Assembly: GCA_964399035.1 (NCBI GenBank)
Contig: CAYNPH010000025.1
Location: 1 to 37,430, forward strand
Reading direction: 5' to 3'
DNA from: WAOL01 sp964399035
Lineage (GTDB): Archaea; Thermoproteota; Thermoprotei_A; Sulfolobales; NBVN01
DNA: 37,430 bases
Shown piece by piece: positions 1-7,180 of this stretch (position 1 is its first letter; each line of letters opens with the position of its first letter). Under the pieces are notes generated by a model. It did not search any database and was not told the DNA's origin. It saw nothing but the letters and a program-made list of their open reading frames with translations. The position numbers were made by a program, and so were the translations under genes.

Positions 1-68
1 GCTAGGCTAGCATTAGGTAACGTAATTAATCTCTGCTTGAAGTACCTACGTGAGGTGTATCTAAGGTC

Positions 69-455
69 ATGGAGGTACGTGTCAAGATATGCACGGATGC
101 CACGGGATGCGTTGATGCTGTTCTAACGGATAAGTTCTCACCCCGAACGTTTAAGGCCCTAGTGAATGCCTTACCCATAGAGTCTGTAGCGTATAGGTGG
201 GGAGATGAAGTGTACTTCGACACCCCCGTGGACGTTGGGGAGGAGAACGCCCGCGAAACCGTTGAGAAGGGCACCGTGGCGTACTGGCCGCCGGGCAACG
301 CGCTATGCATCTTCTGGGGCCCGACACCCGCCAGCAGGTCGCCGGACGAGATAAGGCCAGCCAGCCCCGTGAACGTTGTTGGGAGTATAGTTGGTGACCC
401 TTCAGTATTCTCAAAGGTAAGGAGCGGATCCAAGATAAGGGTTGAGCCAGCGTAA
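69..455 (+). CDS. Cyclophilin-like fold protein (TM1367/DUF369 family)
   Basis: A 128-residue protein recognised as the small archaeal/bacterial cyclophilin-like family typified by Thermotoga TM1367. Diagnostic segments are RWGDEVYFDTPV (about 43-54), the central AYWPPGNALCIFWGPTP (about 71-87) and SPVNVVG near 99-105. It is full length for the family. The fold resembles peptidyl-prolyl isomerases, but prolyl isomerase activity is not established and the biological role is unknown. The protein is cytoplasmic, with no signal peptide or membrane segment. The start is the ATG at 69; GAGGTG at 52-57 lies 11 nt upstream, a little far, with AAGGTC closer. It converges on the oxidoreductase gene on the other strand, with a T-run at 472-477 between them. 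The family call is confident, the function is not. Confidence 0.85.
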   Translation: MEVRVKICTDATGCVDAVLTDKFSPRTFKALVNALPIESVAYRWGDEVYFDTPVDVGEENARETVEKGTVAYWPPGNALCIFWGPTPASRSPDEIRPASPVNVVGSIVGDPSVFSKVRSGSKIRVEPA

Positions 456-471
456 GCTAAAGCGTAGAACC

Positions 472-478
472 CCTTTTT
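472..478 (+). terminator. T-rich terminator between convergent genes
   Basis: A CCCCTTTTTG run follows the stop of the cyclophilin-like gene by about 15 nt and sits in the 42-nt gap between two convergent genes. Archaeal termination commonly needs only a short T-tract, so this is the likely 3' end of the plus-strand transcript. Confidence 0.4.
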
Positions 479-497
479 GACGTACGTATCCAGACAC

Positions 498-1862
498 TTA
501 CGCCTTAGTTGCTAGGATCTCATCTATGTAGGAGGCTGTTGGGATTACGTGCTTATGGCCTACGGTCACTAACTCCCACCCAACGACGCGACCATCAACA
601 ACGACCTTCGCTTCCCAAACATCATTCCCTGACCTGACGATCACGGCTTCGGCATTGCTTAAGCCTAGTGAGCGTGCCTCGGACGCGCTTAACCCCAACC
701 TATACACTCTAACTTCCCCCAACCTCTCGTAGATCGTCGGTATGACTCCGGCTGTGCCCTCACCGCGCGCTGTGCCTGCGATCGCCCTAGCAACGTACTT
801 AGCGTAGTGGGCGGCGACGAAGCCCAGCGGCCTGTACGTCATTCTCCCGGTAACGTAGTCCTTGCTTAGGGCGCAGTCACCTAACGCGTAAACGCCGGCC
901 AGTGATGTCCTTCCCCACCCATCAACGGTGATCGCCCCCCTCACGTTACTGGCCCCTGCCCTGAGAAGTAATTCCGAGTTAGGCCTAACCCCCGTAGCGA
1001 ATACCACCGCATTAGCACTCACGGCTCCGGAATCCGTGAGTACGGCAGTTACGTGGCCAGACCCGAGTAGCCTCTTCACCTTCGAGTTGAGGAATAACTT
1101 AATCCCCTCAACGCTCGTGAGGTACTTCCTTAGGGGTTCGGAGAGGGGAGGGTCGATCACCTGAGGGAGTAGCGAGCGCTTAAGCTCGATCAACGCGACA
1201 CGTAATCCCATCCTCCTAAGCGATATTGCTGCGGCAACCCCTACTAGTCCCCCGCCAACAACTACTGCTGAGTCCCCTCTCCTCAGTGCGAGGAGCCTCC
1301 TAACGTCATTTAACCTGTAGAAGGTCGTCACGCCCTTCAACCTGGTACCGGGGATCGGGGGTATGAAAGGCTTGCCCCCAGTGGCGACCACTAAGCAGTC
1401 GTAGCTCACCTCCTCCTCACCCTTCCCAACGTATTGGATCGTCACCTCCCTCGAGACAGGGTCGATGCTCACCACCCGTGCCGGGCTAACCACGTTAACT
1501 CCCGCGTCCATGAGTTCCTTAGCAACGCCTAACTCAAGCCCCCCTAAGTACCCGCACTTAAGCGCCTCCGGCAACCTATGTCTCGAGTATGGAGGCCACT
1601 CATCAGCAACCACGGTAATTCCGTGAGGATCCACGCCCTCCCTAATGAGGTTAAGCGCGGTGTAAGTACCCCCTATCCCGCCACCCGCGATGAACACTTG
1701 TATCATTCCCTCAGCATGCTCACTAACTGTTCTCTCAGGCCTCTTCTTTCTCTTCTCCTTACTCCCAGCCCCCTTACGTTTGGGTCTCCCGAAGATCCTG
1801 GGAAGGAAATTAAACGCAGGTATGCCGCTACGCATTATTCTAAAGGTCTGCCACGCGCACAT
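498..1862 (-). CDS. FAD-dependent pyridine nucleotide-disulfide family oxidoreductase (AOR-associated)
   Basis: A 454-residue flavoprotein. The FAD-binding Rossmann motif IAGGGIGG is at 58-65, the NAD(P)-binding motif VVGGGLVG at 201-208, and the C-terminal FAD motif GVYALGDC near 346. As the last gene of the aor operon it probably passes electrons between the polyferredoxins and NAD(P), as AorC does in bacterial AorABC. ATG 1862 is supported by GGTGAT at 1875-1870, overlapping the upstream stop, with 5 nt spacing. This makes a 52-residue, Lys/Arg-rich extension before the FAD domain genuine. Relatives often carry a Cys in the PYSxC segment; here it reads PYSRH (H95), and the nearest Cys is C103, so disulfide or CoA-type redox cycling at that spot is unlikely. 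The substrate is inferred from context only. Confidence 0.85.
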   Translation of the reverse strand: MCAWQTFRIMRSGIPAFNFLPRIFGRPKRKGAGSKEKRKKRPERTVSEHAEGMIQVFIAGGGIGGTYTALNLIREGVDPHGITVVADEWPPYSRHRLPEALKCGYLGGLELGVAKELMDAGVNVVSPARVVSIDPVSREVTIQYVGKGEEEVSYDCLVVATGGKPFIPPIPGTRLKGVTTFYRLNDVRRLLALRRGDSAVVVGGGLVGVAAAISLRRMGLRVALIELKRSLLPQVIDPPLSEPLRKYLTSVEGIKLFLNSKVKRLLGSGHVTAVLTDSGAVSANAVVFATGVRPNSELLLRAGASNVRGAITVDGWGRTSLAGVYALGDCALSKDYVTGRMTYRPLGFVAAHYAKYVARAIAGTARGEGTAGVIPTIYERLGEVRVYRLGLSASEARSLGLSNAEAVIVRSGNDVWEAKVVVDGRVVGWELVTVGHKHVIPTASYIDEILATKA

Positions 1863-1868
1863 AGCTAA

Positions 1869-2336
1869 TCACCTTAGTCCCTTGATGCGGAGTAACTCGT
1901 TTACAGATGGCTTGCGTAGGGCTTCCCCCTTACTTGGGGCCTTATCCAGTATGAGGGCACCTTTCCTGCAGGCCTTCACACATGCTGGGTCACCGCCGCA
2001 TAAGTCACACTTAAGTACGGCGCCACCACACCCTTCCCACACCCCTTCGAAGGGGCAGACAGACATGCACGCCTTACACGTGGTGCATAACTCGCGGTTG
2101 AGTATCACTGCACCTGTTGATTCACCGACCCTTAAGGCGTTGAACTCGCACACGTTGATGCATGGTGCCGGGTTGCAGTGCCTGCAGACAATAACGTCCC
2201 ACCCGCTAGCGGTGCGCTCAACCCTGATTAACGCCTTGAGTGGATCGGGCACCCCGTGCTTCGCGATGGAGCACGCGTAAACGCATTCCATGCACCCATC
2301 GCATTTCTCGGGAATCACGTGAAGTAAGTACTTCAC
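1869..2336 (-). CDS. 4Fe-4S polyferredoxin, second aor-operon subunit
   Basis: A 155-residue HycB/CooF-type iron-sulfur protein. The Cys pattern is CDGCMECVYAC (about 12-22), CRHCNPAPCINVC (about 51-63), CTTCKACMSVC (about 84-94) and CDLCGGDPACVKAC (about 109-122), enough for up to four [4Fe-4S] clusters. Its role is inferred to be electron transfer between the tungstoenzyme and the FAD subunit 6 nt downstream. It begins with GTG at 2336. The first codons form a perfect 8-bp inverted repeat, GTGAAGTA..TACTTCAC, at 2319-2336 on the plus strand. It is separated from the preceding ferredoxin gene by 136 nt of structured DNA, unlike the tight spacing elsewhere in the operon, so it may have its own expression control. 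The iron-sulfur call is certain, the exact partner is not. Confidence 0.88.
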   Translation of the reverse strand: MKYLLHVIPEKCDGCMECVYACSIAKHGVPDPLKALIRVERTASGWDVIVCRHCNPAPCINVCEFNALRVGESTGAVILNRELCTTCKACMSVCPFEGVWEGCGGAVLKCDLCGGDPACVKACRKGALILDKAPSKGEALRKPSVNELLRIKGLR

Positions 2337-2342
2337 CGCTCA

Positions 2343-2422
2343 GCACGCTCCCCACAGTGGTTGAGCTCGACCTAAACAACGTGGTAGTGCGTGAGTTGTA
2401 GCGTGCAAGAGGGGACGCCTCT
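2343..2422 (-). promoter_or_regulatory. Structured intercistronic leader before second polyferredoxin gene
   Basis: The 136-nt gap between the two ferredoxin genes has dense dyad symmetry. A 7-bp stem, GCACGCT (2343-2349) with AGCGTGC (2400-2406), encloses a 5-bp stem ACAAC/GTTGT and a near-palindrome GGTTGAGCTCGACC (2360-2373). Next to it is AGAGG..CCTCT (2409-2423). It resembles a folded RNA leader, but there is no TΨC consensus, so it is not a tRNA. A 7-bp stem alone could occur by chance. Confidence 0.25.
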
Positions 2423-2472
2423 CAGGCCCGACACCTTTCCTAACGCATGGTTGGTTAAGTGAGGGAAAAACG

Positions 2473-3048
2473 CTAGATGTTAAGCTTCTTGCGCTCCTCC
2501 CAGATCCTGTATATTGTCTTAACAGCTTCCTCCGCCTTCTCCACCTCGTCCCCCTTAGGCTCGGTCGCCTTCTTCCCGTAGATCTCGTAGACCACGCCCG
2601 CCGCTTTAGCCTTCTTAATCTTCCTCAGCACGATGTTCTCCGGCCCGTACAGTATGGCTTCATGCGGACACACCTTAACACACTCCGGGTCGCCGCCGCA
2701 TAAGTCGCACTTTATTGGCCTACCATCCCTGTCAAAGTTTATTGCGCCGAAGGGGCATGCGTAAGCACATTCCCTGCAGCCAATGCACTTCCCGTAATCT
2801 ATTAGGTAAGCACCCACCTTCTCATCAAAGTATATGGCGTTAGCGGGGCAAACACGTGCGCATGCCGCGTCCTGGCACTGCAGGCAGTACAGGGGGGCCG
2901 AGGTCTGCACCTCGGGTTTAGTGATTATCGTTATCCTCGATAAGTAGGGGTTGAAGACCTTGTGGTGGGTGAAGGAGCATGCTAGCTCGCATAGGTGGCA
3001 GCCGGTGCAGTTCTCGTAATTAACCGCGAGGATGTACCTCTGAGCCAT
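2473..3048 (-). CDS. 4Fe-4S polyferredoxin, first aor-operon subunit
   Basis: A 191-residue electron-transfer protein with four cysteine clusters: CTGCHLCELAC (about 14-24), CLQCQDAACARVC (about 55-67), CIGCRECAYAC (about 88-98) and CDLCGGDPECVKVC (about 113-126). This is the HycB/DmsB-like arrangement that binds four [4Fe-4S] clusters. The C-terminal 60 residues are charged and helical with no cysteines. It follows the AOR gene by 6 nt. ATG 3048 is fixed by GGGAGGTGATC, which is made from the last codons and stop of AOR, so translation is coupled. It presumably takes electrons from the tungstoenzyme. Bacterial AorABC has one such subunit; here there are two different ones. Confidence 0.9.
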   Translation of the reverse strand: MAQRYILAVNYENCTGCHLCELACSFTHHKVFNPYLSRITIITKPEVQTSAPLYCLQCQDAACARVCPANAIYFDEKVGAYLIDYGKCIGCRECAYACPFGAINFDRDGRPIKCDLCGGDPECVKVCPHEAILYGPENIVLRKIKKAKAAGVVYEIYGKKATEPKGDEVEKAEEAVKTIYRIWEERKKLNI

Positions 3049-3054
3049 TCATGA

Positions 3055-5016
3055 TCACCTCCCGCTCGGGTACTTATCCAGGGGCCATAGCGGCGGCCCG
3101 TCCCATTCAGGGAAGTCCTTACCCTCAATCTCATCAGCCACAAATCCTACGCCGAGCTTCTCTAGGGTCTCCCTCCTCGGGTACGCGGTCTCCACGTCGC
3201 ATCCCCTCCTCCTTAAGTACTCGTCAACCATCTGCCAGTGCCTCCTTAACTCCTCCTGCACCTTCGGCGTGTTGATGATTTCCGGCGGGAACGGCACTGC
3301 GTAGTGCTTCTTCTTAATGCCTTGCTTCACGTTGAACGCCATCTCCGTTAAGTAGATCCTGTCGGCCACGTTGATTAGGTCCTCCTCAGTGAACTTCACG
3401 CCGGTGGCGGCAGTCACGAGCATCGCGGCTCCCTTGAATAGCGGGTACTTCCATACCAGCGGGACTGCTTGAGGCCATGAGTTGATGGATCCCTTACACC
3501 TGCCGAAGGAGTCGGCGAGCGTGCATGCGCGCTCACTAACTATTAACGCGCCCACGGGGTCCTTCCTGTAGTCAGGTAATCCATTCTCAAGCATCTTCAG
3601 AGGTAGTTCGGGGTCCATGTTCCTGTCGTTCTCCCAGTAAGCCCATGACCTACCCCTTAGATGGTCAGCCCCCCTAGTCGATGTTGCGTGGGCCAGCGTG
3701 AATATGCCGTTCATGAAGTCGACGTGGTACCAACCCCTGCTTAAGCCCTTCACGTCGTAGCTGTACTTGAGGGCCTCCTCACCGATTAGCTTGGCGAAGT
3801 TCCTGTAGCCCTCAGCTAACTTATTGCCGAAGCCTTCCCTGTATGCTATCATACGTATTAGCTCGATCTGGTTCTCTGCGTCACCCCACCTCAGCGGTAT
3901 GCCTCCCGTGTCCTCATCCGTTATGATCCCCTTCTCGTAAAGGAACTTAGCCATGGCCAGCGTGTCGCCAAGCGTTATGACGTCCATTCCGTACTCGTCG
4001 GCCATGTGCTCCATCCTAAGAATAGCTTCCGTGTCTGTGACGCAGTTGTTGCACCCTAACGCGTAGATCGACTCGAACTCGCTGGAGGTCCCGATCTCGC
4101 CGGTGCTGGGTAGCTTGTAAACATCCTTGCATGCGATCGGGCAGCTGAAGCACTGTGTCCTCCCCACCTCATACTTAGCGAGATCCTCCGGCCTGACGCC
4201 CTTAGGGAGTTCCTCGGGCCCTAGGTACTTCTCGAAGTACTTCCACCCTGGGTACCAGTTCAGTAAACCGTAGTGTGTGCCTATGGTGGAGTAGACCTTC
4301 TTAATGAACTCGTTCTTCTTGAAGTACTCCTCATCCTCCTTAGCTAGCTCGAAGAACTTCTCGGGGTCGGCGACCTCAACGCCCTTAGTCCCCCTAACAG
4401 CTATTGCCTTGAGGTTCTTGGAGCCCCACACAGCGCCAGTACCTCTGGCGGCTGAGTGGTACTTGTCGACCATTGTGGAGGCGAACCTCACTAGGTGCTC
4501 TCCGGCAGGACCTATTCCCGCAACACCTATGTCGTCGCCGTGCACGTCCCTTAACCAGTCAGTCATTTCGCTGGTCGTCATGCCCCAGATGTCTGATGCG
4601 TCCCTTATCTCAACGTGGTCGTCCTCAATCCACACGTACTTAGGCTTGCTTGCCCTGCCAGTAATGACGATCTGGTCGTAACCAGCGTGCTTCAGTATAG
4701 CGGAGAACTCGCCTCCAGCATTACCGTCACCTAGGATCCCTGAGAGAGGCGATAATGCGCTCACGTGTAGCCTGCTCGTCATTGAGAGACCGGTGCCTGC
4801 GAGGACGCCGTTAGCGAGGCAAAGCACGTTGTCCGGGCTAAGCGGGTCTATCTTAGGCTTCACCAGCTTAAACAGCATGTACGAGTTGAGGCCCCTACCA
4901 CCTAGGTACATCCTAGCGATGGTCGGGTCAAGTTGCTTCTTAATTACTTTCTCCCTGCTTAAGTCAATGATTAATACATTGCCTCCCCAACCGTAGGTTA
5001 TGCTTGCTGAGGCCAT
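3055..5016 (-). CDS. aor: Tungsten-containing aldehyde:ferredoxin oxidoreductase
   Basis: Oxidises aldehydes to carboxylic acids at a tungstopterin with one [4Fe-4S] cluster. Numbering from the ATG at 5016 (653 residues), the cluster ligands are C289, C292 and C296 (CFSCPIAC) plus C507. The pterin-binding motifs are D345xxxL349 and D502SFGRC507, and the conserved GPAGE is at 169-173. These match the three domains of Pyrococcus AOR. An in-frame TTG at 5064 would add 16 residues, but those codons lie in a 13-bp inverted repeat and look like regulatory DNA. ATG 5028 is a second possibility. The gene heads an operon with two polyferredoxins and a flavoprotein, pointing to an NAD(P)-linked complex. 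The aldehyde substrate cannot be read from sequence. The tungsten cofactor is inferred from the family. Confidence 0.93.
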   Translation of the reverse strand: MASASITYGWGGNVLIIDLSREKVIKKQLDPTIARMYLGGRGLNSYMLFKLVKPKIDPLSPDNVLCLANGVLAGTGLSMTSRLHVSALSPLSGILGDGNAGGEFSAILKHAGYDQIVITGRASKPKYVWIEDDHVEIRDASDIWGMTTSEMTDWLRDVHGDDIGVAGIGPAGEHLVRFASTMVDKYHSAARGTGAVWGSKNLKAIAVRGTKGVEVADPEKFFELAKEDEEYFKKNEFIKKVYSTIGTHYGLLNWYPGWKYFEKYLGPEELPKGVRPEDLAKYEVGRTQCFSCPIACKDVYKLPSTGEIGTSSEFESIYALGCNNCVTDTEAILRMEHMADEYGMDVITLGDTLAMAKFLYEKGIITDEDTGGIPLRWGDAENQIELIRMIAYREGFGNKLAEGYRNFAKLIGEEALKYSYDVKGLSRGWYHVDFMNGIFTLAHATSTRGADHLRGRSWAYWENDRNMDPELPLKMLENGLPDYRKDPVGALIVSERACTLADSFGRCKGSINSWPQAVPLVWKYPLFKGAAMLVTAATGVKFTEEDLINVADRIYLTEMAFNVKQGIKKKHYAVPFPPEIINTPKVQEELRRHWQMVDEYLRRRGCDVETAYPRRETLEKLGVGFVADEIEGKDFPEWDGPPLWPLDKYPSGR

Positions 5017-5034
5017 TCCCAACACCATTAATTC

Positions 5035-5068
5035 TTTTTTGAAGTACCACGTACTGTACTTCAAAAAA
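5035..5068 (-). promoter_or_regulatory. 13-bp inverted repeat: candidate operator of the aor operon
   Basis: TTTTTTGAAGTAC (5035-5047) and GTACTTCAAAAAA (5056-5068) are perfect reverse complements separated by 8 nt. The site lies 18 nt upstream of the preferred AOR start. Just upstream, on the minus strand, are TATA-like stretches (TTTTAAGT near 5092-5099 and TTTAATTC near 5080-5087), so the repeat would cover the start of transcription or the leader. Its position suggests a repressor site for a dimeric regulator. No T-run follows on only one side, so it is not a simple terminator. Confidence 0.55.
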
Positions 5069-5231
5069 ACAGGCGTTCGGAATTAAATTAACTTAAAATT
5101 CACGTATATGTGTAGATGCGTTAACACGTTAACTTAACTTGCTACCCGTGATCTCCCAATAAAGAGGGCTTCATGTTAATCACGATTAAATTATACTGGA
5201 TTAACACCGTTAGCAGAGACGAGCTAAAGCA

Positions 5232-5318
5232 AACGCCGTCAGTGGGGTCTGGCGTCCTCATCCCTACCCGTCGGACGGCAGCCCCTCAGGCGCTGGCGTA
5301 CACCTCATCCGGCCGTTA
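5232..5318 (-). ncRNA. Possible C/D-box-like guide sRNA
   Basis: A GC-rich island in an otherwise AT-leaning gap. On the minus strand it shows, in order, GGATGAG (5310-5304), CTGA (5289-5286), GGATGAG (5263-5257) and CTGA (5242-5239). The two box pairs are each separated by exactly 14 nt, as C-guide-D' and C'-guide-D would be. Both guide stretches contain ACGCCAG, as if one half was duplicated. Against it: both C boxes have G for the first U of UGAUGA, and the D'-C' spacer is 22 nt, longer than usual. The rest of the 280-nt gap (5065-5344) holds the aor promoter region, including GTTAACACGTTAAC at 5120-5133. Confidence 0.3.
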
Positions 5319-5344
5319 AGTACGTTGGCTTAACCCGCTTTAAC

Positions 5345-5851
5345 TCAATCGCCCATGAGTCTCCCCAGTAACTTCCTTAGTTCACGGAAGTTCCTTACAT
5401 CCCTACCGAAGTGTAGGAACTTAACGGGCCCCACGTGCTTAACCACGTCATCAACGTGTATGTCGCGGTCATCCACGTAAACTATTTCCTCAGGCCTCAC
5501 GTCAATTCCCTCGTCCCGTAGCTTCCTGAGCAACTTCAGGAGCATCTCATGCTTCCTTGGGTGGTACTCGATCGCGTGGTGACGGAAGTACTCGAGCATA
5601 CCTAACGCCCTTAAGGCATCCAACGCCTTCCTCAGGTCGTTCCAGCTCAGCGTAGCCAGTATGAGTCCCTTAGCCATACACCATTTGAGGAAGTCATTGA
5701 CACCATCTCTAATCCTCACCTCCCTGCCTTCCGAGTCGATTATCACGCCCTTCCTAACCACCCGGAATGGAGGGGTGAGTAAGGATATGTCCTCACAGTC
5801 CCATAACGTGCCGTCGAGGTCAAGCACCACAAGCTTAATTCTCTTGACCAT
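5345..5851 (-). CDS. HAD-superfamily phosphatase, magnesium-dependent phosphatase-1-like
   Basis: A 168-residue HAD hydrolase. Motif I is VLDLDGTLWD, with nucleophile D11 and acid/base D13; the Trp after TL is typical of the MDP-1 subfamily. Motif II is the S69 of ATLSWND, motif III is K100, and motif IV is VDDRD at 126-130. There is no cap domain, as expected for MDP-1, which dephosphorylates phosphotyrosine or sugar-phosphate-like substrates; the substrate here is unknown. ATG 5851 has only a distant GGTG. The gene is divergent from the M20 peptidase gene, with about 70 nt between starts, and lies upstream of the aor operon on the same strand but is separated from it by 280 nt. Confidence 0.85.
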   Translation of the reverse strand: MVKRIKLVVLDLDGTLWDCEDISLLTPPFRVVRKGVIIDSEGREVRIRDGVNDFLKWCMAKGLILATLSWNDLRKALDALRALGMLEYFRHHAIEYHPRKHEMLLKLLRKLRDEGIDVRPEEIVYVDDRDIHVDDVVKHVGPVKFLHFGRDVRNFRELRKLLGRLMGD

Positions 5852-5923
5852 CGTTCCCGTGCCACCGCCGTGTTGTGTGGTAGGTTAAAATTCTCGTGCC
5901 CCAGTAAGTTCGGGGTGCTGATT

Positions 5924-7102
5924 TTGAGTTTAGTGGATGAAGTTCTGAAGTACTCACGTAGCTTATCTGAGTACATCATTGAGATGAGGCGCGACTTCCA
6001 CATGCACCCAGAACTCAAGTGGGAGGAGAGGAGAACCTCCTCAGTCGTGGAGCGCGAACTCAGGGAACTAGGGATTGAGGTCATCCGCGTCGCCGAGACG
6101 GGCGTGGTCGGCATTCTTAAGGGTTCCGGTGAGGGACCCGTGGTCGGCATCCGCGCGGACATGGATGCCCTCCCGATCCAGGAGGAGAACGACGTCCCGT
6201 ACAGGTCTAAGGTGCCTGGGAAGATGCATGCCTGCGGGCATGACGCCCACACAGCTATGCTACTCGGCGCCGCCAAAGTACTCACTAAGATGCGGGATAG
6301 GATCAACGGTACCGTGAAGCTAATCTTCCAACCAGCCGAGGAAGGGGGGCTAGGGGCTAAGGCAATGGTGGAGTCAGGCGTGCTGGATGACGTGAAGGCG
6401 TTCTTCGGCATTCACGTGTGGTCCATGCTGCCCGCGGGTGTCGTAGGCATTAAGGAAGGACCCATGATGGCTGGCGCGGATGCCTTCACCATCAAGGTAA
6501 AGGGTATGGGCGGTCACGGCGCCCAGCCGCACGAGGCGGTGGACCCGGTCCCCCCAGCATGCGACATCGTGAACGCGCTCCACAGGATCGTGTCTAGGGA
6601 AGTGCCTGCCTTACAGCCAGCAGTGATCAGCGTGACCATGGTTAGGGGAGGAACTACCTTCAACGTGATCCCTGAGGAGGTCGTGCTTGCGGGCACCATA
6701 AGAACTTTCGATGAGGTGTTAAGGAACAAGATAATAGAGAGGATCAAAGCAATAGTCAAGCATTACGCTGAGGCATGGGGTTGTGAAGGGTATTTCGAAC
6801 TCTCGGAAGGGTACGTACCCCCAACAATCAATGACGCTAGGGTAACCAGCGTCGTCAAGAGGGTTGCGAGCAGGTTAACTAAGGTCGTTGAGGGCGAGCC
6901 AACCATGGGTGCGGAGGACTTCGCCTTCTACGGCAGGAAGGCACCCGCAGCATTCGCTGTGCTTGGCGTCAGGAACGAGGCTAAGGGCATAATATACCCG
7001 CACCATCACCCAAGATTCGACGTGGATGAGGACGTGCTCTGGCTAGGGACCGCCCTCTACTCCCTAGTAGCGCTGGAACTACTCGGTGAGTTCCGTCAGT
7101 AA
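5924..7102 (+). CDS. M20-family amidohydrolase/carboxypeptidase (M20D, CpsA/HipO-like)
   Basis: A zinc- or cobalt-dependent amidohydrolase that removes C-terminal residues from peptides or deacylates N-acyl amino acids. Numbering from the TTG at 5924 (392 residues), metal-site motifs are HACGHDAH (C104, H106), PAEEG (E139/E140), H164 in GIHVW and the HHH at 360-362 before PRFD. A dimerisation domain lies between about 175 and 290. TTG 5924 is preferred over the upstream ATG (5870) because GGGGTG at 5912-5917 precedes it by 6 nt and the extra 18 residues match nothing in the family. TTAAAATT near 5885-5892 may be its TATA box. Cytoplasmic. It resembles thermostable Sulfolobus carboxypeptidase; the exact substrate is unproven. 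Confidence 0.9.
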   Translation: MSLVDEVLKYSRSLSEYIIEMRRDFHMHPELKWEERRTSSVVERELRELGIEVIRVAETGVVGILKGSGEGPVVGIRADMDALPIQEENDVPYRSKVPGKMHACGHDAHTAMLLGAAKVLTKMRDRINGTVKLIFQPAEEGGLGAKAMVESGVLDDVKAFFGIHVWSMLPAGVVGIKEGPMMAGADAFTIKVKGMGGHGAQPHEAVDPVPPACDIVNALHRIVSREVPALQPAVISVTMVRGGTTFNVIPEEVVLAGTIRTFDEVLRNKIIERIKAIVKHYAEAWGCEGYFELSEGYVPPTINDARVTSVVKRVASRLTKVVEGEPTMGAEDFAFYGRKAPAAFAVLGVRNEAKGIIYPHHHPRFDVDEDVLWLGTALYSLVALELLGEFRQ

Positions 7103-7136
7103 CGTTCAATACGGTGTTTTTGTGTTTAATAAGTAA

Positions 7137-7145
7137 GTTTAAAAG
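7137..7145 (+). promoter_or_regulatory. TATA-box promoter of the three-fold repeat membrane protein gene
   Basis: GTTTAAAAG at 7137-7145 is a good archaeal TATA element about 40 nt before the TTG start at 7181, placing the transcription start near 7168 and giving a very short leader. Overlapping its 3' edge is AGCTGAAAT (7144-7152), a 9-mer that recurs in the cstA upstream region. Confidence 0.5.
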
Positions 7146-7180
7146 CTGAAATACTGTATAACTGTACGAGGTTAAAACGG

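Noticed and set aside
1..126. Open reading frame running in from the left edge (ends at TAA 124-126), which might be the tail of an upstream gene.
   Set aside because: It would overlap the well-supported cyclophilin-like gene by almost 60 nt and is only 41 codons; a chance open frame is as likely.
1690..2280. A 196-codon plus-strand frame opposite the flavoprotein and ferredoxin genes.
   Set aside because: It lies antisense to Cys-motif-rich genuine genes, has low-complexity Ser/His/Pro composition and no ribosome-binding site.
2343..2406. tRNA gene suggested by a 7-bp end stem with internal hairpins.
   Set aside because: No GGTTCGA TΨC arm or D-arm consensus, and no plausible anticodon stem of the right size.
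5016..5064. Sixteen-residue N-terminal extension of AOR starting at TTG 5064.
   Set aside because: The codons coincide with a perfect 13-bp inverted repeat, have no ribosome-binding site, and AOR proteins start close to the GWGGNVLIIDL strand.
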